Source: Halalkalicoccus sp. CGA53 (GTDB taxonomy: Archaea; Halobacteriota; Halobacteria; Halobacteriales; Halalkalicoccaceae). Taken from it: a DNA stretch of 64,000 nucleotides. Under the pieces are notes generated by a model. That model saw only the letters and a list, made by a program, of their open reading frames with translations. It did no database searches and was not told the origin of the DNA. The stretch is from positions 3,675,521 through 3,739,520 of the forward strand of contig NZ_CP144125.1 of the NCBI RefSeq assembly GCF_036429475.1, given 5' to 3'. The translations under genes and the position numbers were made by a program. Shown here piece after piece: positions 55,505-63,705 of this stretch; positions within the stretch are counted from its first letter, which is position 1, and the number at the start of each line of letters is the position of its first letter.

Positions 55505-56275
55505 CTACTCGGCCTCGCCGGGCGCAGCGTCCTCGCTGATCGCGAGCGCGAAGGAGGGGCCGTCAGCCTCCTCGGGTGCGCTCTCCGGATCGACGTAACC
55601 GACACCGAACGCCGAGTAGACGCGACCCGCCTCCGGTTCGATCGAGAACCGACCGAGTGACTCGCCGGCGCCATCACCCTCGGCCGCGTGAACCTCGATC
55701 GTCGCCTCGCCCGGCGGGAGCTCGATCGTCCGGTGATCGCCGAACTCGAGCGAGGAGATGATCGTCTCCTCCCCGAGCGTCACGTCGACGGTCGGGGCGT
55801 CGGGCGACGCGTGGACGCCCTGGATTCGCGCGAGGCCCTCCGGTGTCGGCCGGTGGTCGTCCTCGATTCGGAGCGCCGAGAGCGCCCGGTCGCCGACGGC
55901 ACACGCCTCGCCGAGCACCACGACCGTGAGCGGCCCGTCCCCGACGTCTATCTTTTCCTCGACGAGCAGCCCCTCCTCTCCCTCGATCGAGAGTCGGTGC
56001 GTTCCGGGCTCGATCTCCTCGTCGGTCGAGCGGATCGAGAACCGCTCCAGTTCGAGGCGGTGGTCCTCGCCGACGCTCACCTCGATCGATCGGACGTCCG
56101 GCGCGAAGTGGGCGACGCGAACCCGCGACGCCACTGCCCCTTCCTCGTCTCCACTCTCGTCGCCTCCACCCTCCTCCGAGTCGGCGCCCTCCCCGCTCAC
56201 CGTGACACCCACGCCACCGAGCGCGACGACGCTCAGTCCACCACCGACGACGGTCCTCCGCGTGTACGATCCCAT
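55505..56275 (-). CDS. Tat-exported protein with two DUF4397 domains
   Basis: 256 residues. The start SYTRRTVVGGGLSVVALGGVG is a twin-arginine signal. Two DUF4397 domains follow (about 50-145 and 150-240), seen as VRVAHFAPDVRSIEVSVGED and IQGVHASPDAPTVDVTLGEE. They are beta-rich and possibly involved in cell-surface binding. It is convergent with the double tatC gene, three bases apart: a Tat substrate beside the Tat machinery. ATG 56275 is used since the longer frame has no acidic bias. Confidence 0.88.
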   Translation of the reverse strand: MGSYTRRTVVGGGLSVVALGGVGVTVSGEGADSEEGGGDESGDEEGAVASRVRVAHFAPDVRSIEVSVGEDHRLELERFSIRSTDEEIEPGTHRLSIEGEEGLLVEEKIDVGDGPLTVVVLGEACAVGDRALSALRIEDDHRPTPEGLARIQGVHASPDAPTVDVTLGEETIISSLEFGDHRTIELPPGEATIEVHAAEGDGAGESLGRFSIEPEAGRVYSAFGVGYVDPESAPEEADGPSFALAISEDAAPGEAE

Positions 56276-56328
56276 ATCGGATGAGTCATGACCCAGCGGT
56301 GGGATAAATATACCCCTCCGCCCCGGGG

Positions 56329-57444
56329 TCAGTTCGTCCGGGCGACCGCGCCGACCGAGCAGGCCTCGATCCCGATCACCCACCGGCCGTCGGAGAAGGG
56401 GAAGGTCGCGGTGTTCTCCAGTAAGAGGTCGTACTCCCCGGGGCCGGTCCCGAACTCGCCGTCGAGACGCTCCTCGCGGCGACCGTCGACGATCGCCTCG
56501 CCGGAGGGGTCGGTGATCGTGAGCGTGGGAGCACGGCCGGTGTCGGTTTCGATATCGATCGAGACCGAGCCCTCCTCCTCGAACTCGATCGCGTAGCGCA
56601 GCGACTCTCTCCAGCCGACCGTCTCGGTCTCGGCGACGAGCGTCTCACAGCCCTCGACCGCGACCGTTCCCGCGTCCTCGCCCGCGACCCCGACCTCGTA
56701 GCGCCCCCGTTCGTCGAACGAGTGGGTGAACGTCACCGTCTCCTCGCTCTCGCGGTCGACGTCGACCGCGATCTCGTCGACCACCTCGCCGTCGATCAGG
56801 AACTCGGCCTCGAACGTTCCCGGCCCCCCGGTGTTGTCGACGGTCGTTCGCGCCTCGACGGGCTCTCCCGTACTCGTCTCGGTCTCGACGGTCGCCTCGC
56901 GTACCTCGAACTCGGGTGGTTCGGGCTCGACGAGGACCGTTACGGTCTCGTCGCCGGCGCCCACCTCGTACTCCCCCGGGGAGGTGATCGTGAGGCGGAA
57001 CGTCACCGTCTCGCGTTCCTCGGGCTCGACCCGGACGTCCTCGGCCCGGACGACCTCGCCGTCGGCGGTCAGTTCGACGGTGTGGATCCCCGTCTCGTCG
57101 CCCTCGTTCTCGACGTCGACCGCGACCTCGATCGCCTCACCCTCGATGATCTCCCGGTCGCCGAAGCGGACCTCCACGATCTCGATCCACGGCCCGACGG
57201 ACTCCGGCGTCTCCGCCGGAGTCTCCTCGCCCCCCTCGCCCCCTTCGTCCGTTTCCGGGGGTGTGTCCGTCGGCCTCGGGTTCCCCCCGTCCGCGCCGTC
57301 GTCGCTCTCTCCCCCGTCGGTCCCGTCCGGTTCCTCGGCCTCCTCGCTCGAACAGCCCGCGAGCGCACCGGAGAGTGCCACGCCTGCCACCGAGGCGAGC
57401 AGCCGACGGCGGTCGGCGTCGACGTCGCGGGGACCCTCGCACAT
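56329..57444 (-). CDS. Tat lipoprotein with CARDB-like repeats
   Basis: 371 residues from ATG 57444. The signal has a Tat pattern (DRRRLLASVAGVALSGALAGC) ending in a lipobox LAGC, so the mature protein begins at a lipid-modified cysteine on the outer face. A threonine/acidic linker follows, then two CARDB-like adhesion folds (EIVEVRFGDREIIEGEAIEV, and FEVREATVETETSTGEPVEA). A jelly-roll-like end comes last (GSVSIDIETDTGRAPTLTI). Ligand unknown. It lies 53 bases upstream of the DUF4397 gene and could be co-transcribed with it. Confidence 0.85.
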   Translation of the reverse strand: MCEGPRDVDADRRRLLASVAGVALSGALAGCSSEEAEEPDGTDGGESDDGADGGNPRPTDTPPETDEGGEGGEETPAETPESVGPWIEIVEVRFGDREIIEGEAIEVAVDVENEGDETGIHTVELTADGEVVRAEDVRVEPEERETVTFRLTITSPGEYEVGAGDETVTVLVEPEPPEFEVREATVETETSTGEPVEARTTVDNTGGPGTFEAEFLIDGEVVDEIAVDVDRESEETVTFTHSFDERGRYEVGVAGEDAGTVAVEGCETLVAETETVGWRESLRYAIEFEEEGSVSIDIETDTGRAPTLTITDPSGEAIVDGRREERLDGEFGTGPGEYDLLLENTATFPFSDGRWVIGIEACSVGAVARTN

Positions 57445-57550
57445 GCACCGGGTCAGGAGGTCCACCTACTTCACCCTCACTACTTCCGAAGGTTGGAAAC
57501 GGACGTAACTCGACCGAAGAGCGCCATCGGCCGCACTCGACGGATCTCGA

Positions 57551-58204
57551 TCAGTTCTCGAACCCCGGGGCGATCACGTACTCCAGGACGTTTCGGTGGG
57601 CACGCCGGAGGCGTTCGGAGAGCGACTGGTGGCTGATGCCGATCTCCGAGGCGAGTTCGTCCATCGTCGTCGACCGGGGGACGTCGTAGTAGCCGGCCTC
57701 GAGCGCGAGTCTGAGCGTCTCGTACTGGTCGTCGGTCAGCCCGTACCGGCTGCTCTGGGAGTCGTCCATCTCGTAGATCGCCCCGACCTCGACGTTGAAC
57801 GCGCTCTCCCGACAGAACTCGTAGGTCGCAGAGAGCGCCTCCCGCGTCGGAAAGAGCACCCGGAGGTGCCAACGACCGTCCTGCGTCGCGGCGTTCAGGA
57901 TCGTCCCATCGTGATCGACGAGCACGTAGATCACGAGGTCGACCCGGTCGGTCCACTCCATCCGGTAGAGTCGCTCGCCGTCGAGGTCGGTCAGCAGTTC
58001 GACGTCATCGACGGTCGTGTCCTCGACCATCGCGTCCTCGACCGCGTCGAACGCGTCGGCGTAGACCCACAGCAACGGGAAGACACGATCGTCGTCGTGC
58101 GCGACGAGACGGACGACGTCGAAGGAGACGTCCGGGGCCGACTCGATCGTGTGCGAGAGCGCGAAGTCCTCGGCGGCGATACTGAAGTCGGCGATCGTGG
58201 CCAT
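57551..58204 (-). CDS. HTH_10 (bacterio-opsin activator type) regulator
   Basis: 217 residues. The N-terminal 150 residues form a divergent sensor-like domain of haloarchaeal regulators (SIAAEDFALSHTIESAPDVSFDVVRL). The C-terminal 55 are HTH_10 (LTDDQYETLRLALEAGYYDVPRSTT then IGISHQSLSERLRRAHRNVLEY). Targets are unknown. Unlike the headless copy at 48229, this one is intact. It is next to idi, which makes isoprenoid regulation possible but unproved. Confidence 0.9.
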   Translation of the reverse strand: MATIADFSIAAEDFALSHTIESAPDVSFDVVRLVAHDDDRVFPLLWVYADAFDAVEDAMVEDTTVDDVELLTDLDGERLYRMEWTDRVDLVIYVLVDHDGTILNAATQDGRWHLRVLFPTREALSATYEFCRESAFNVEVGAIYEMDDSQSSRYGLTDDQYETLRLALEAGYYDVPRSTTMDELASEIGISHQSLSERLRRAHRNVLEYVIAPGFEN

Positions 58205-58256
58205 CGTCCGTCAGAGGAAGAGCGGGGAGAAAAACGTTCGTCGCGTGGGTCGCGGG

Positions 58257-58817
58257 CTACTCGAAGTCCCGGCGCATCGCGATCTCGAACCAGGGACAGA
58301 GACGGAGCTGGCGGTACCACCGCGGGTGGTCGTAGAGCCGGTCGTACGGCGCCCAGAGCAGGCCCGCGACCTCGGCCTCGTCCGGGTCGAGCGCCGTGTC
58401 GTCGAGCGTTAGCTTGAGCACCGCACAGACCTCGTGTTCGACGCCGTCACGACCGTAGTATCGTTTGTACTCGAACTTGTCCGTCACCCGGAGGTCGGTG
58501 TACTGGGAAGGCGAGATCCCGAGTTCCTCCTCGAGGCGCTGTCTCGTCGCCTCCTCCTGGCTCTGTCCCGGATCGGGGTGGGAGGCGACGGTGCCGTCCC
58601 AGCAGGTGTCCCAGAGGCGCTTGTCGGGGCTTCGCTGGGCCAGCAGGATCCGCCCGTCGTGGTCGAAGACGAGCGAAGTGAACGCCCGGTGGCGGATCCC
58701 GTCGCCGGTGTGAGCGTCGAGCCGGTTGACGACTCCCTGTTCCTCGTCCTCTTCGTCGACGGCGACGACCTCCTGTCTCGCGTTCTCGTGGCTCTCCGCG
58801 CTATCCGTGGCGCTCAT
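58257..58817 (-). CDS. idi: Isopentenyl-diphosphate delta-isomerase, type I
   Basis: 186 residues. Nudix-fold enzyme interconverting IPP and DMAPP. Catalytic cysteine in DTCWDGTVASHP, Nudix box EEATRQRLEEELGI, and the conserved WAPYDRLYDHP region near the end with the catalytic Glu in KYYGRDGVEHEVCAVL. HRAFTSLVFDHDGRILLAQRSPDKRLW marks the family. ATG 58817 gives normal length. It supplies DMAPP for the prenyl synthase at 19127 and the carotenoid pathway at 49199. Confidence 0.93.
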   Translation of the reverse strand: MSATDSAESHENARQEVVAVDEEDEEQGVVNRLDAHTGDGIRHRAFTSLVFDHDGRILLAQRSPDKRLWDTCWDGTVASHPDPGQSQEEATRQRLEEELGISPSQYTDLRVTDKFEYKRYYGRDGVEHEVCAVLKLTLDDTALDPDEAEVAGLLWAPYDRLYDHPRWYRQLRLCPWFEIAMRRDFE

Positions 58818-58861
58818 AGGGCCCGCTTCGGCGGGCGGGGTCAAACACCCTTCGGATCGCG

Positions 58862-59053
58862 TCAGCCGAGCGTTATCCCCTCGAACGGTCCCAGGTCCAT
58901 CGCACGGTCGCGGACGCCGCAGGCGGGACAGATCGGGTAGCCCAGGTCGTCGTACTCGATCGCGGCGGCGAGCGCCGTCGCCGCACAGCCGGGACAGGTG
59001 AAGACGCCGACGTCGGCCGTCCAGACGAACTCCCCCGCAGGGTGATCGGTCAT
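58862..59053 (-). CDS. Small zinc-ribbon protein
   Basis: 63 residues with two CxxC knuckles, CPGC near 20-23 and CPAC near 42-45, around a short beta region. It is a single zinc ribbon with no extra domain. Such haloarchaeal proteins are of unknown use, often nucleic-acid or partner binding. The ATG at 59053 gives an acidic head. It lies 45 bases upstream of idi in the same direction. Confidence 0.75.
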   Translation of the reverse strand: MTDHPAGEFVWTADVGVFTCPGCAATALAAAIEYDDLGYPICPACGVRDRAMDLGPFEGITLG

Positions 59054-59428
59054 CGTCTCTCGGTTGGTCTACCGGGTTGTAGCTACGAGCCGCCTAAGTC
59101 GGGAACGATCCCTGGGACCGGTCGTCGAGTTCGACCGTAGGCTCCCCTTTCGGCCGTCAGATCTCGTCCGAATGAGGTGACGTGCGTATCCCTTCCCTGC
59201 CGAAGCCGTGTCCGTTTCGAGGAGCTCGCGAGAGACTCACAGACCGGTACTCCGACTCGACTGATGCCTGGTAGGCACCGGACTACGAACTACGGACGAT
59301 CTATTCAGCGAGCAGTATTTCCAGTCGAACGGGAGTCCCCTCAAAAGAAATCCAACCCGTCTGGTTTTTTTTGGCGCTATTCGATTCAGATTGAGTAAGT
59401 AGTATTGTTATGGTACCACTCGTCATCG
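59054..59428. other. Gene-free AT-richer stretch
   Basis: 375 bases with lower GC, especially 59330-59410 (runs of A and eight T's near 59364-59371). No frame with haloarchaeal codon use, no repeat longer than about 10 bases and no att-like tRNA fragment is seen. A weak TATA-like tgttatg (59406-59412) precedes the enolase-superfamily gene. The base composition and the accessory gene that follows suggest inserted DNA. Confidence 0.5.
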
Positions 59429-60607
59429 ATGCGCAGCATGGGTACGATCCAGTCCCTCGAGACGCGACACAGCGACGCGGGGTGGCGCGACTACCACTTC
59501 GTCCGCATCAGTACCGACGACGGGGTCGTCGGCTGGAGCGAGTACGACGAAAACCTGGGTGCCACCGGTATCACCACGGTCGTCGAGGATATGGCCCCGA
59601 TAGTGGTCGGTGAGTCAGTGGATGCGATCGAACGTATCAGAGCACGCCTTATCCCGGAGGTGCGCCAGTCGTACACCGGCGTCGGTGCTATGGCAGTCGG
59701 GGCCATCGAGAACGCGCTGCTCGATGCGAAGGCGAAAGAACTCGGCGTTCCCTGCGTGGACCTGCTGGGTGGAGCGATCCGCGAGGAGATACCGGTGTAC
59801 TGGTCACACTGTGGCACCTATCGTATCACCCGACCCGAGTGGTACGAGCCGATAGAGACTCTCGAGGACGTCGTCGCTCTCGGTGAGGAGGTGCGTGACA
59901 GCCAGTTCTCTGCCCTCAAAACCAACCTCTTTGACTTCCGCAGCGACGAACCGACGGGCTGGCGTCCGGGGTTCGGCAATCCGTTCCACCCGTCCCTGAC
60001 CATCGAAGACGATCAGCTGGCAGCCCAACGAGAGTACCTCGAGGCCCTCCGGGAGGGAGCGGGCCCGGAGGTGGACGTTCTGCTCGACCTGAACTACAAC
60101 ATGAAGACCGAAGGGTACATCCGCACACTGCAGGCACTCGAAGACGTCGACCTGTTCTGGGTCGAGCTCGACTCGCCCAACGCGGAAGCGCTGGCCGACG
60201 TACGCCGGAGAAGTCCCCACCCTATCGCCTCCTGTGAGGCGTTGGTTCCCCACGAATCGTTCGTGCCCTTCCTGCGCGAACGGGCGATGGACGTGGTGAT
60301 CATCGACGCGCTCTGGAACGGCGTCCAGCAGACGGTGAAAATCGCGTCCATGGTCGATGCACACCAGCTACACGTGGCGCCGCACAACTACTACGGTCAC
60401 CTGGGCACGTGTATGAACGCGCACTGGGCGGCGGCCATCCCCAATCTGCGCATCATGGAGACCGACGTCGATCGGCTCCCCTGGGACGACGAACTGTTCA
60501 CCGCCACCCCGGAGTACCGCGACGGGAACCTGCAGCTGCCCGACGGTCCCGGCTGGGGCTGCGAACCGGACGAGACGGCGCTCGAGGAGTATCCCCCTCA
60601 CTCGTGA
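59429..60607 (+). CDS. Mandelate racemase/muconate-lactonising enzyme family protein
   Basis: 392 residues from ATG 59429 (ATG 59438 also possible). Enolase superfamily: capping N-terminal domain, then a barrel with a lysine in ALKTNLFDFR, metal ligands in DLNYNMK, VELDSP and SCEAL, and the late HVAPHNYYGHLGTC. The KxN rather than KxK catalytic pattern is atypical and leaves the substrate open (sugar acid dehydratase or lactonising). It stands alone; codon use is less GC-rich than its neighbours, in line with horizontal gain. Confidence 0.85.
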   Translation: MRSMGTIQSLETRHSDAGWRDYHFVRISTDDGVVGWSEYDENLGATGITTVVEDMAPIVVGESVDAIERIRARLIPEVRQSYTGVGAMAVGAIENALLDAKAKELGVPCVDLLGGAIREEIPVYWSHCGTYRITRPEWYEPIETLEDVVALGEEVRDSQFSALKTNLFDFRSDEPTGWRPGFGNPFHPSLTIEDDQLAAQREYLEALREGAGPEVDVLLDLNYNMKTEGYIRTLQALEDVDLFWVELDSPNAEALADVRRRSPHPIASCEALVPHESFVPFLRERAMDVVIIDALWNGVQQTVKIASMVDAHQLHVAPHNYYGHLGTCMNAHWAAAIPNLRIMETDVDRLPWDDELFTATPEYRDGNLQLPDGPGWGCEPDETALEEYPPHS

Positions 60608-60750
60608 GTCGGTGATGGAAACCGTCTCGTCGTCGAGGAAGTGAGACGAACGGCGGTTCGGTACCGAATCCGCTCTCTCCGTCCACCGTTCCGATACAGC
60701 AGGTGCACGACCGGTACGTCGAAACGAAGAGAGCTGTCCGACGAGTCGTT

Positions 60751-61164
60751 TCACCCGAGCCGTTCGTCGAGGATCAGCCGCGTCTTCGTGCTGATGACCT
60801 CCTCGCACTCCCTGGCTTGCGTGATGAGCTGATTCAGTCCTCTGGTATCGGTCGCGTCCGCGACGAGGACGACGTCCTTCTCGCCGGAGACCTGCCAGAC
60901 GAAGTCGACCTCGTCCCAGTCGGCCATCCGTTCGGAGACCTCCGTGGTATCGACATCGACCGCCACGCCCACCTCGATCATCGCCTTCACGTTCCCGGTC
61001 CGGGTCGCGACCGTGAACCGTTCGATAACCTCCTCGTCTACCATCCGGTCGACGCGGTTCCTGACCGTCCCCTCGCTGGTGCCGACGCGCTCTGCGATCT
61101 CGGTGTAGGGCGTCCGCGCGTCGCGTCGGAGCACGTCGAGGATCCGCCGGTCGAGGTCGTCCAT
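60751..61164 (-). CDS. Lrp/AsnC-family regulator
   Basis: 137 residues. Helix-turn-helix at 1-55 (LDRRILDVLRRDARTPYTEIAERVGTSEGTVRNRVDRM), then a RAM ligand-binding domain (about 60-135, KAMIEVGVAVDV, WQVSGEKDVVLVADA). It is transcribed divergently from carA with a palindrome TTACGAA-a-TTCGTAA between them, so it probably controls itself and carA, perhaps sensing an amino acid; this is inferred from layout. Confidence 0.92.
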   Translation of the reverse strand: MDDLDRRILDVLRRDARTPYTEIAERVGTSEGTVRNRVDRMVDEEVIERFTVATRTGNVKAMIEVGVAVDVDTTEVSERMADWDEVDFVWQVSGEKDVVLVADATDTRGLNQLITQARECEEVISTKTRLILDERLG

Positions 61165-61200
61165 CGGGGGGAGGAGGTAGGGACGAGGGTCACTTCACGA

Positions 61201-61215
61201 TTACGAAATTCGTAA
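61201..61215. promoter_or_regulatory. Palindromic operator between lrp-like gene and carA
   Basis: TTACGAAATTCGTAA has perfect 7-bp arms around a single A. It lies 37 bases before the start of the Lrp-like gene and 19 bases ahead of the carA TATA box. This is the right size and place for a dimeric Lrp/AsnC binding site. A looser half-site pair occurs at 61251-61266 (attcgta... ctcgtaat). Confidence 0.6.
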
Positions 61216-61233
61216 CCGAGCTTCGAAAGCAAG

Positions 61234-61240
61234 GTTTATG
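61234..61240 (+). promoter_or_regulatory. TATA-like box of carA
   Basis: gtttatg lies 27-33 bases before the ATG at 61267, as expected for a leaderless haloarchaeal mRNA. The palindrome at 61201-61215 ends 18 bases upstream of it. Confidence 0.55.
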
Positions 61241-61266
61241 CACGCGACATTCGTACGCATCTCGTA

Positions 61267-62328
61267 ATGTCGGACGCCTACGTGGCGCTTCCGGGCGGTC
61301 GCGTGCTCACCGCGCGCGCCCGTGCTCCGGGGCGCGCCCGCGGGGAACTCGTGTTCACGACCGCCTACACCGGCTACGAGGAGAGCCTCACCGACCCCTC
61401 CTACGAGGAGCAGGTGCTCACCTTCGCCTACCCACTCATCGGGAACTACGGCGTCCGAGCCGAGCGATTCGAGTCCGAGCGCGTCCACCCCCGTGCCGTC
61501 GTCGCGCTCGAACTCACCGAGAGCGTGTCGGAGTGGCTCGAGAGCGAGGGCGTCCCGGCGGTCGACCATCTCGACACGCGGGATCTCGTGACCGAGATCA
61601 GGGACACGGGCGCGATGAAGTGTGGGATCGCCGCCGGCCCCGACGCGTCCGAGGAGGCCGCTCGTGCCGAACTCGCGGAGTGCAAGCACATGAGCGAGCA
61701 CACCGAGATCGGCGCGCAGGTGAGCGTAACGGAGCCGAAGACGGTCGAAGGGGGCGGGCGGTACGACGTCGCGCTGATCGACTGCGGGGCGAAGGGCTCG
61801 ATCGTGAGTTCGCTCACCGACCGCGGCGCGGACGTTCACGTCCTGCCGTACGACACCGCTCCCGAGGAGATCGCTTCGCTCGACCCCGACGTCGTCTTCG
61901 TCTCGAACGGACCGGGCGACCCCGAGACGTTCACCGACGCACAGCGGGTCGTCGAAGCGTCCGTCGGCGAGCGCCCGATCGCCGGCATCTGTCTCGGCCA
62001 GCAGGTCGTCGCGAACGCCCTCGGGGGCGAGACCGAGAAGATGACCTTCGGCCACCGCGGGGTGAACCAGCCGGTGCGCGACCTCGCGACCGGTCGGGTC
62101 GTGATGACCACCCAGAACCACGGCTACACCGTCTCGGAGCCGGGCGACCTCGACGTGACACAGGTGAACGTCAACGACGACACCCCCGAGGGACTGGCGA
62201 GCGAGGAGCTGGGGGTCATCACCCGCCAGTACCACCCCGAGGCGAACCCGGGACCCCACGACACGCTCGACTTCTTCGACGACGTGCTCGCGCTCGCCGA
62301 GCCGGAACGCCGAGTCACGGCCGACTGA
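61267..62328 (+). CDS. carA: Carbamoyl-phosphate synthase small (glutaminase) subunit
   Basis: 353 residues. Class I glutamine amidotransferase: N-terminal CPSase small domain (TGYEESLTDPSYEEQVLTF), then the glutaminase domain with the nucleophile Cys in GICLGQQV and catalytic His/Glu in QYHPEANPGPHD. It delivers ammonia to CarB for arginine and pyrimidine synthesis. carB is not next to it, which is common in haloarchaea. Confidence 0.96.
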   Translation: MSDAYVALPGGRVLTARARAPGRARGELVFTTAYTGYEESLTDPSYEEQVLTFAYPLIGNYGVRAERFESERVHPRAVVALELTESVSEWLESEGVPAVDHLDTRDLVTEIRDTGAMKCGIAAGPDASEEAARAELAECKHMSEHTEIGAQVSVTEPKTVEGGGRYDVALIDCGAKGSIVSSLTDRGADVHVLPYDTAPEEIASLDPDVVFVSNGPGDPETFTDAQRVVEASVGERPIAGICLGQQVVANALGGETEKMTFGHRGVNQPVRDLATGRVVMTTQNHGYTVSEPGDLDVTQVNVNDDTPEGLASEELGVITRQYHPEANPGPHDTLDFFDDVLALAEPERRVTAD

Positions 62329-62420
62329 GCCGTCTTTCCCACCGCCTAAGCTCGGGATGGGCGAGCGATCGCTTCGTTACCGGTCGAATAAGTAAGTGAA
62401 CCGTACCTGTTTAGCGAGCC

Positions 62421-63464
62421 ATGCAGTTCGCACCGATGCCGGACGGCGACGAGCGGCTTCGCGACCGGCTCGCGGAGAGCGAGGCGAGCGTGGCGGTCGT
62501 CGGCTGTGGCGGGGCCGGCAGCAACAGCGTCGACGAGATCGAGCGCGAGACGGGCCTCCACCGGGTCGCGTGTAACACGGACGCACAGCACCTGCTCTCC
62601 GTGGACGCCGACGAGAAGGTGCTCCTCGGCCCGCGGTCGACCCGCGGCCGGGGAGCCGGTGCGAACGAGTGGGTCGGCGAGGACGCCGCCTCCGAGAGCA
62701 GGGAGGCGATCCGTGACGCGGTCGAGGGCTCGGATCTGGTGTTCGTCACGGCGGGGATGGGCGGCGGGACCGGGACGGGGAGCGCCCCGGTGGTCGCGAG
62801 GATCGCGCGCGACCTCGGAGCGGTGACCGTCGCCGTGGTCTCGACACCGTTCGCCGCGGAGGGACGGGTGCGAGCCGAGACGGCCGAGCGCGGTCTCGAA
62901 CGGCTCCGTGCGGCCGCGGACACCACGATCGTCGTCCCGAACGACCGGATCCTCGGGCTCCGGGGCGAGCTCTCGGTGCGCGAGGCGTTCTCGGTGAGCG
63001 ACCGCGTGCTCTCCGGCGCGGTCACCGGCGTCGCGAGGCTGCTCTCGACGTCGGGGACGATGAACGTCGATTTCGCCGACCTCCGGACGACGCTCTCGGG
63101 GAGCGAGGTCGCGATGTTCGGGCTCGGCGAGGGGGGCGGCGGCGACGCCGCTCGCGAGGCGGTGGTCGACGCGCTCCGTTCCCCGGTCCTCGACGCCGAC
63201 GTGAGCGACGCGTCGAACGCGCTGCTCACCCTCACCCTCGGCCCGGGGATGAGTCTCCGAGAGGCCGATGACGCGGTCGAGGAGCTGCGAGCCAGGATCC
63301 GGGCCGACGCGCACGTCATCTGGGGGCTCTCGATCGACGACGACGCGACGGGAGCCAGCGCGAGCGTCGTGCTCACCGGCGTCGACTCCCCACAGATCCT
63401 CGGACCCTCGGTCCCCGCAGAACGGGGTCGGACCGACGGCGGGACCGATCGGTCGGAGTGGTGA
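62421..63464 (+). CDS. Divergent FtsZ/tubulin-superfamily GTPase
   Basis: 347 residues. Nucleotide-binding glycine-rich start VAVVGCGGAGSNSVDEIE, the tubulin signature GGGTGTGS (about 115-122) and NDRILGL-like VPNDRIL are present, so it should bind GTP and may polymerise. The loop after strand 3 (LLGPRSTRGRGAGANEWVGED) differs strongly from canonical FtsZ1/FtsZ2, and there is no C-terminal tail with a conserved peptide. It could be a third FtsZ-type paralogue of haloarchaea; CetZ proteins have a different T4 loop. Role in division or shape is open. Confidence 0.85.
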   Translation: MQFAPMPDGDERLRDRLAESEASVAVVGCGGAGSNSVDEIERETGLHRVACNTDAQHLLSVDADEKVLLGPRSTRGRGAGANEWVGEDAASESREAIRDAVEGSDLVFVTAGMGGGTGTGSAPVVARIARDLGAVTVAVVSTPFAAEGRVRAETAERGLERLRAAADTTIVVPNDRILGLRGELSVREAFSVSDRVLSGAVTGVARLLSTSGTMNVDFADLRTTLSGSEVAMFGLGEGGGGDAAREAVVDALRSPVLDADVSDASNALLTLTLGPGMSLREADDAVEELRARIRADAHVIWGLSIDDDATGASASVVLTGVDSPQILGPSVPAERGRTDGGTDRSEW

Positions 63465-63494
63465 GCGCCGACCGTTCTCGTGCGAGCACGGTAA

Positions 63495-63622
63495 TGGGTG
63501 CGCGAGGACTCGAACCTCGGGCCGCCTGACCGACGCCCCATCGCCTCGTCGGGCGCGTCGCGCGCCGCGCCCGCCACCTTCCTCCTCAGTTCAGGAGTTC
63601 TTCCGGACTGAACTACACACCC
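63495..63622 (-). tRNA. tRNA-like gene with about 55-base insertion in the anticodon loop, isotype unresolved
   Basis: Minus strand, 128 bases. The acceptor stem GGGTGTG/CGCACCC (one G-T pair), discriminator A, D-arm GTTC...GAAC and T-arm CGAGGTTCGAGTCCTCG are all sound. The anticodon stem is CCTGA/TCAGG, but the loop is expanded to about 60 bases holding a strong GC hairpin (CGGGCGCG/CGCGCCCG) and a second one (CCGACG/CGTCGG). An archaeal intron in the usual 37/38 place is the simplest reading, but the spliced loop would then have C at position 33 instead of U. I cannot assign the anticodon. Confidence 0.6.
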
Positions 63623-63705
63623 GTGGGCCTCACTCGAAGACGTATCACAAAAGCATAGCGGTCGGTCCTCGGAACGTTCAACTCGCTCACGTCGAGAGAC
63701 GGGGT

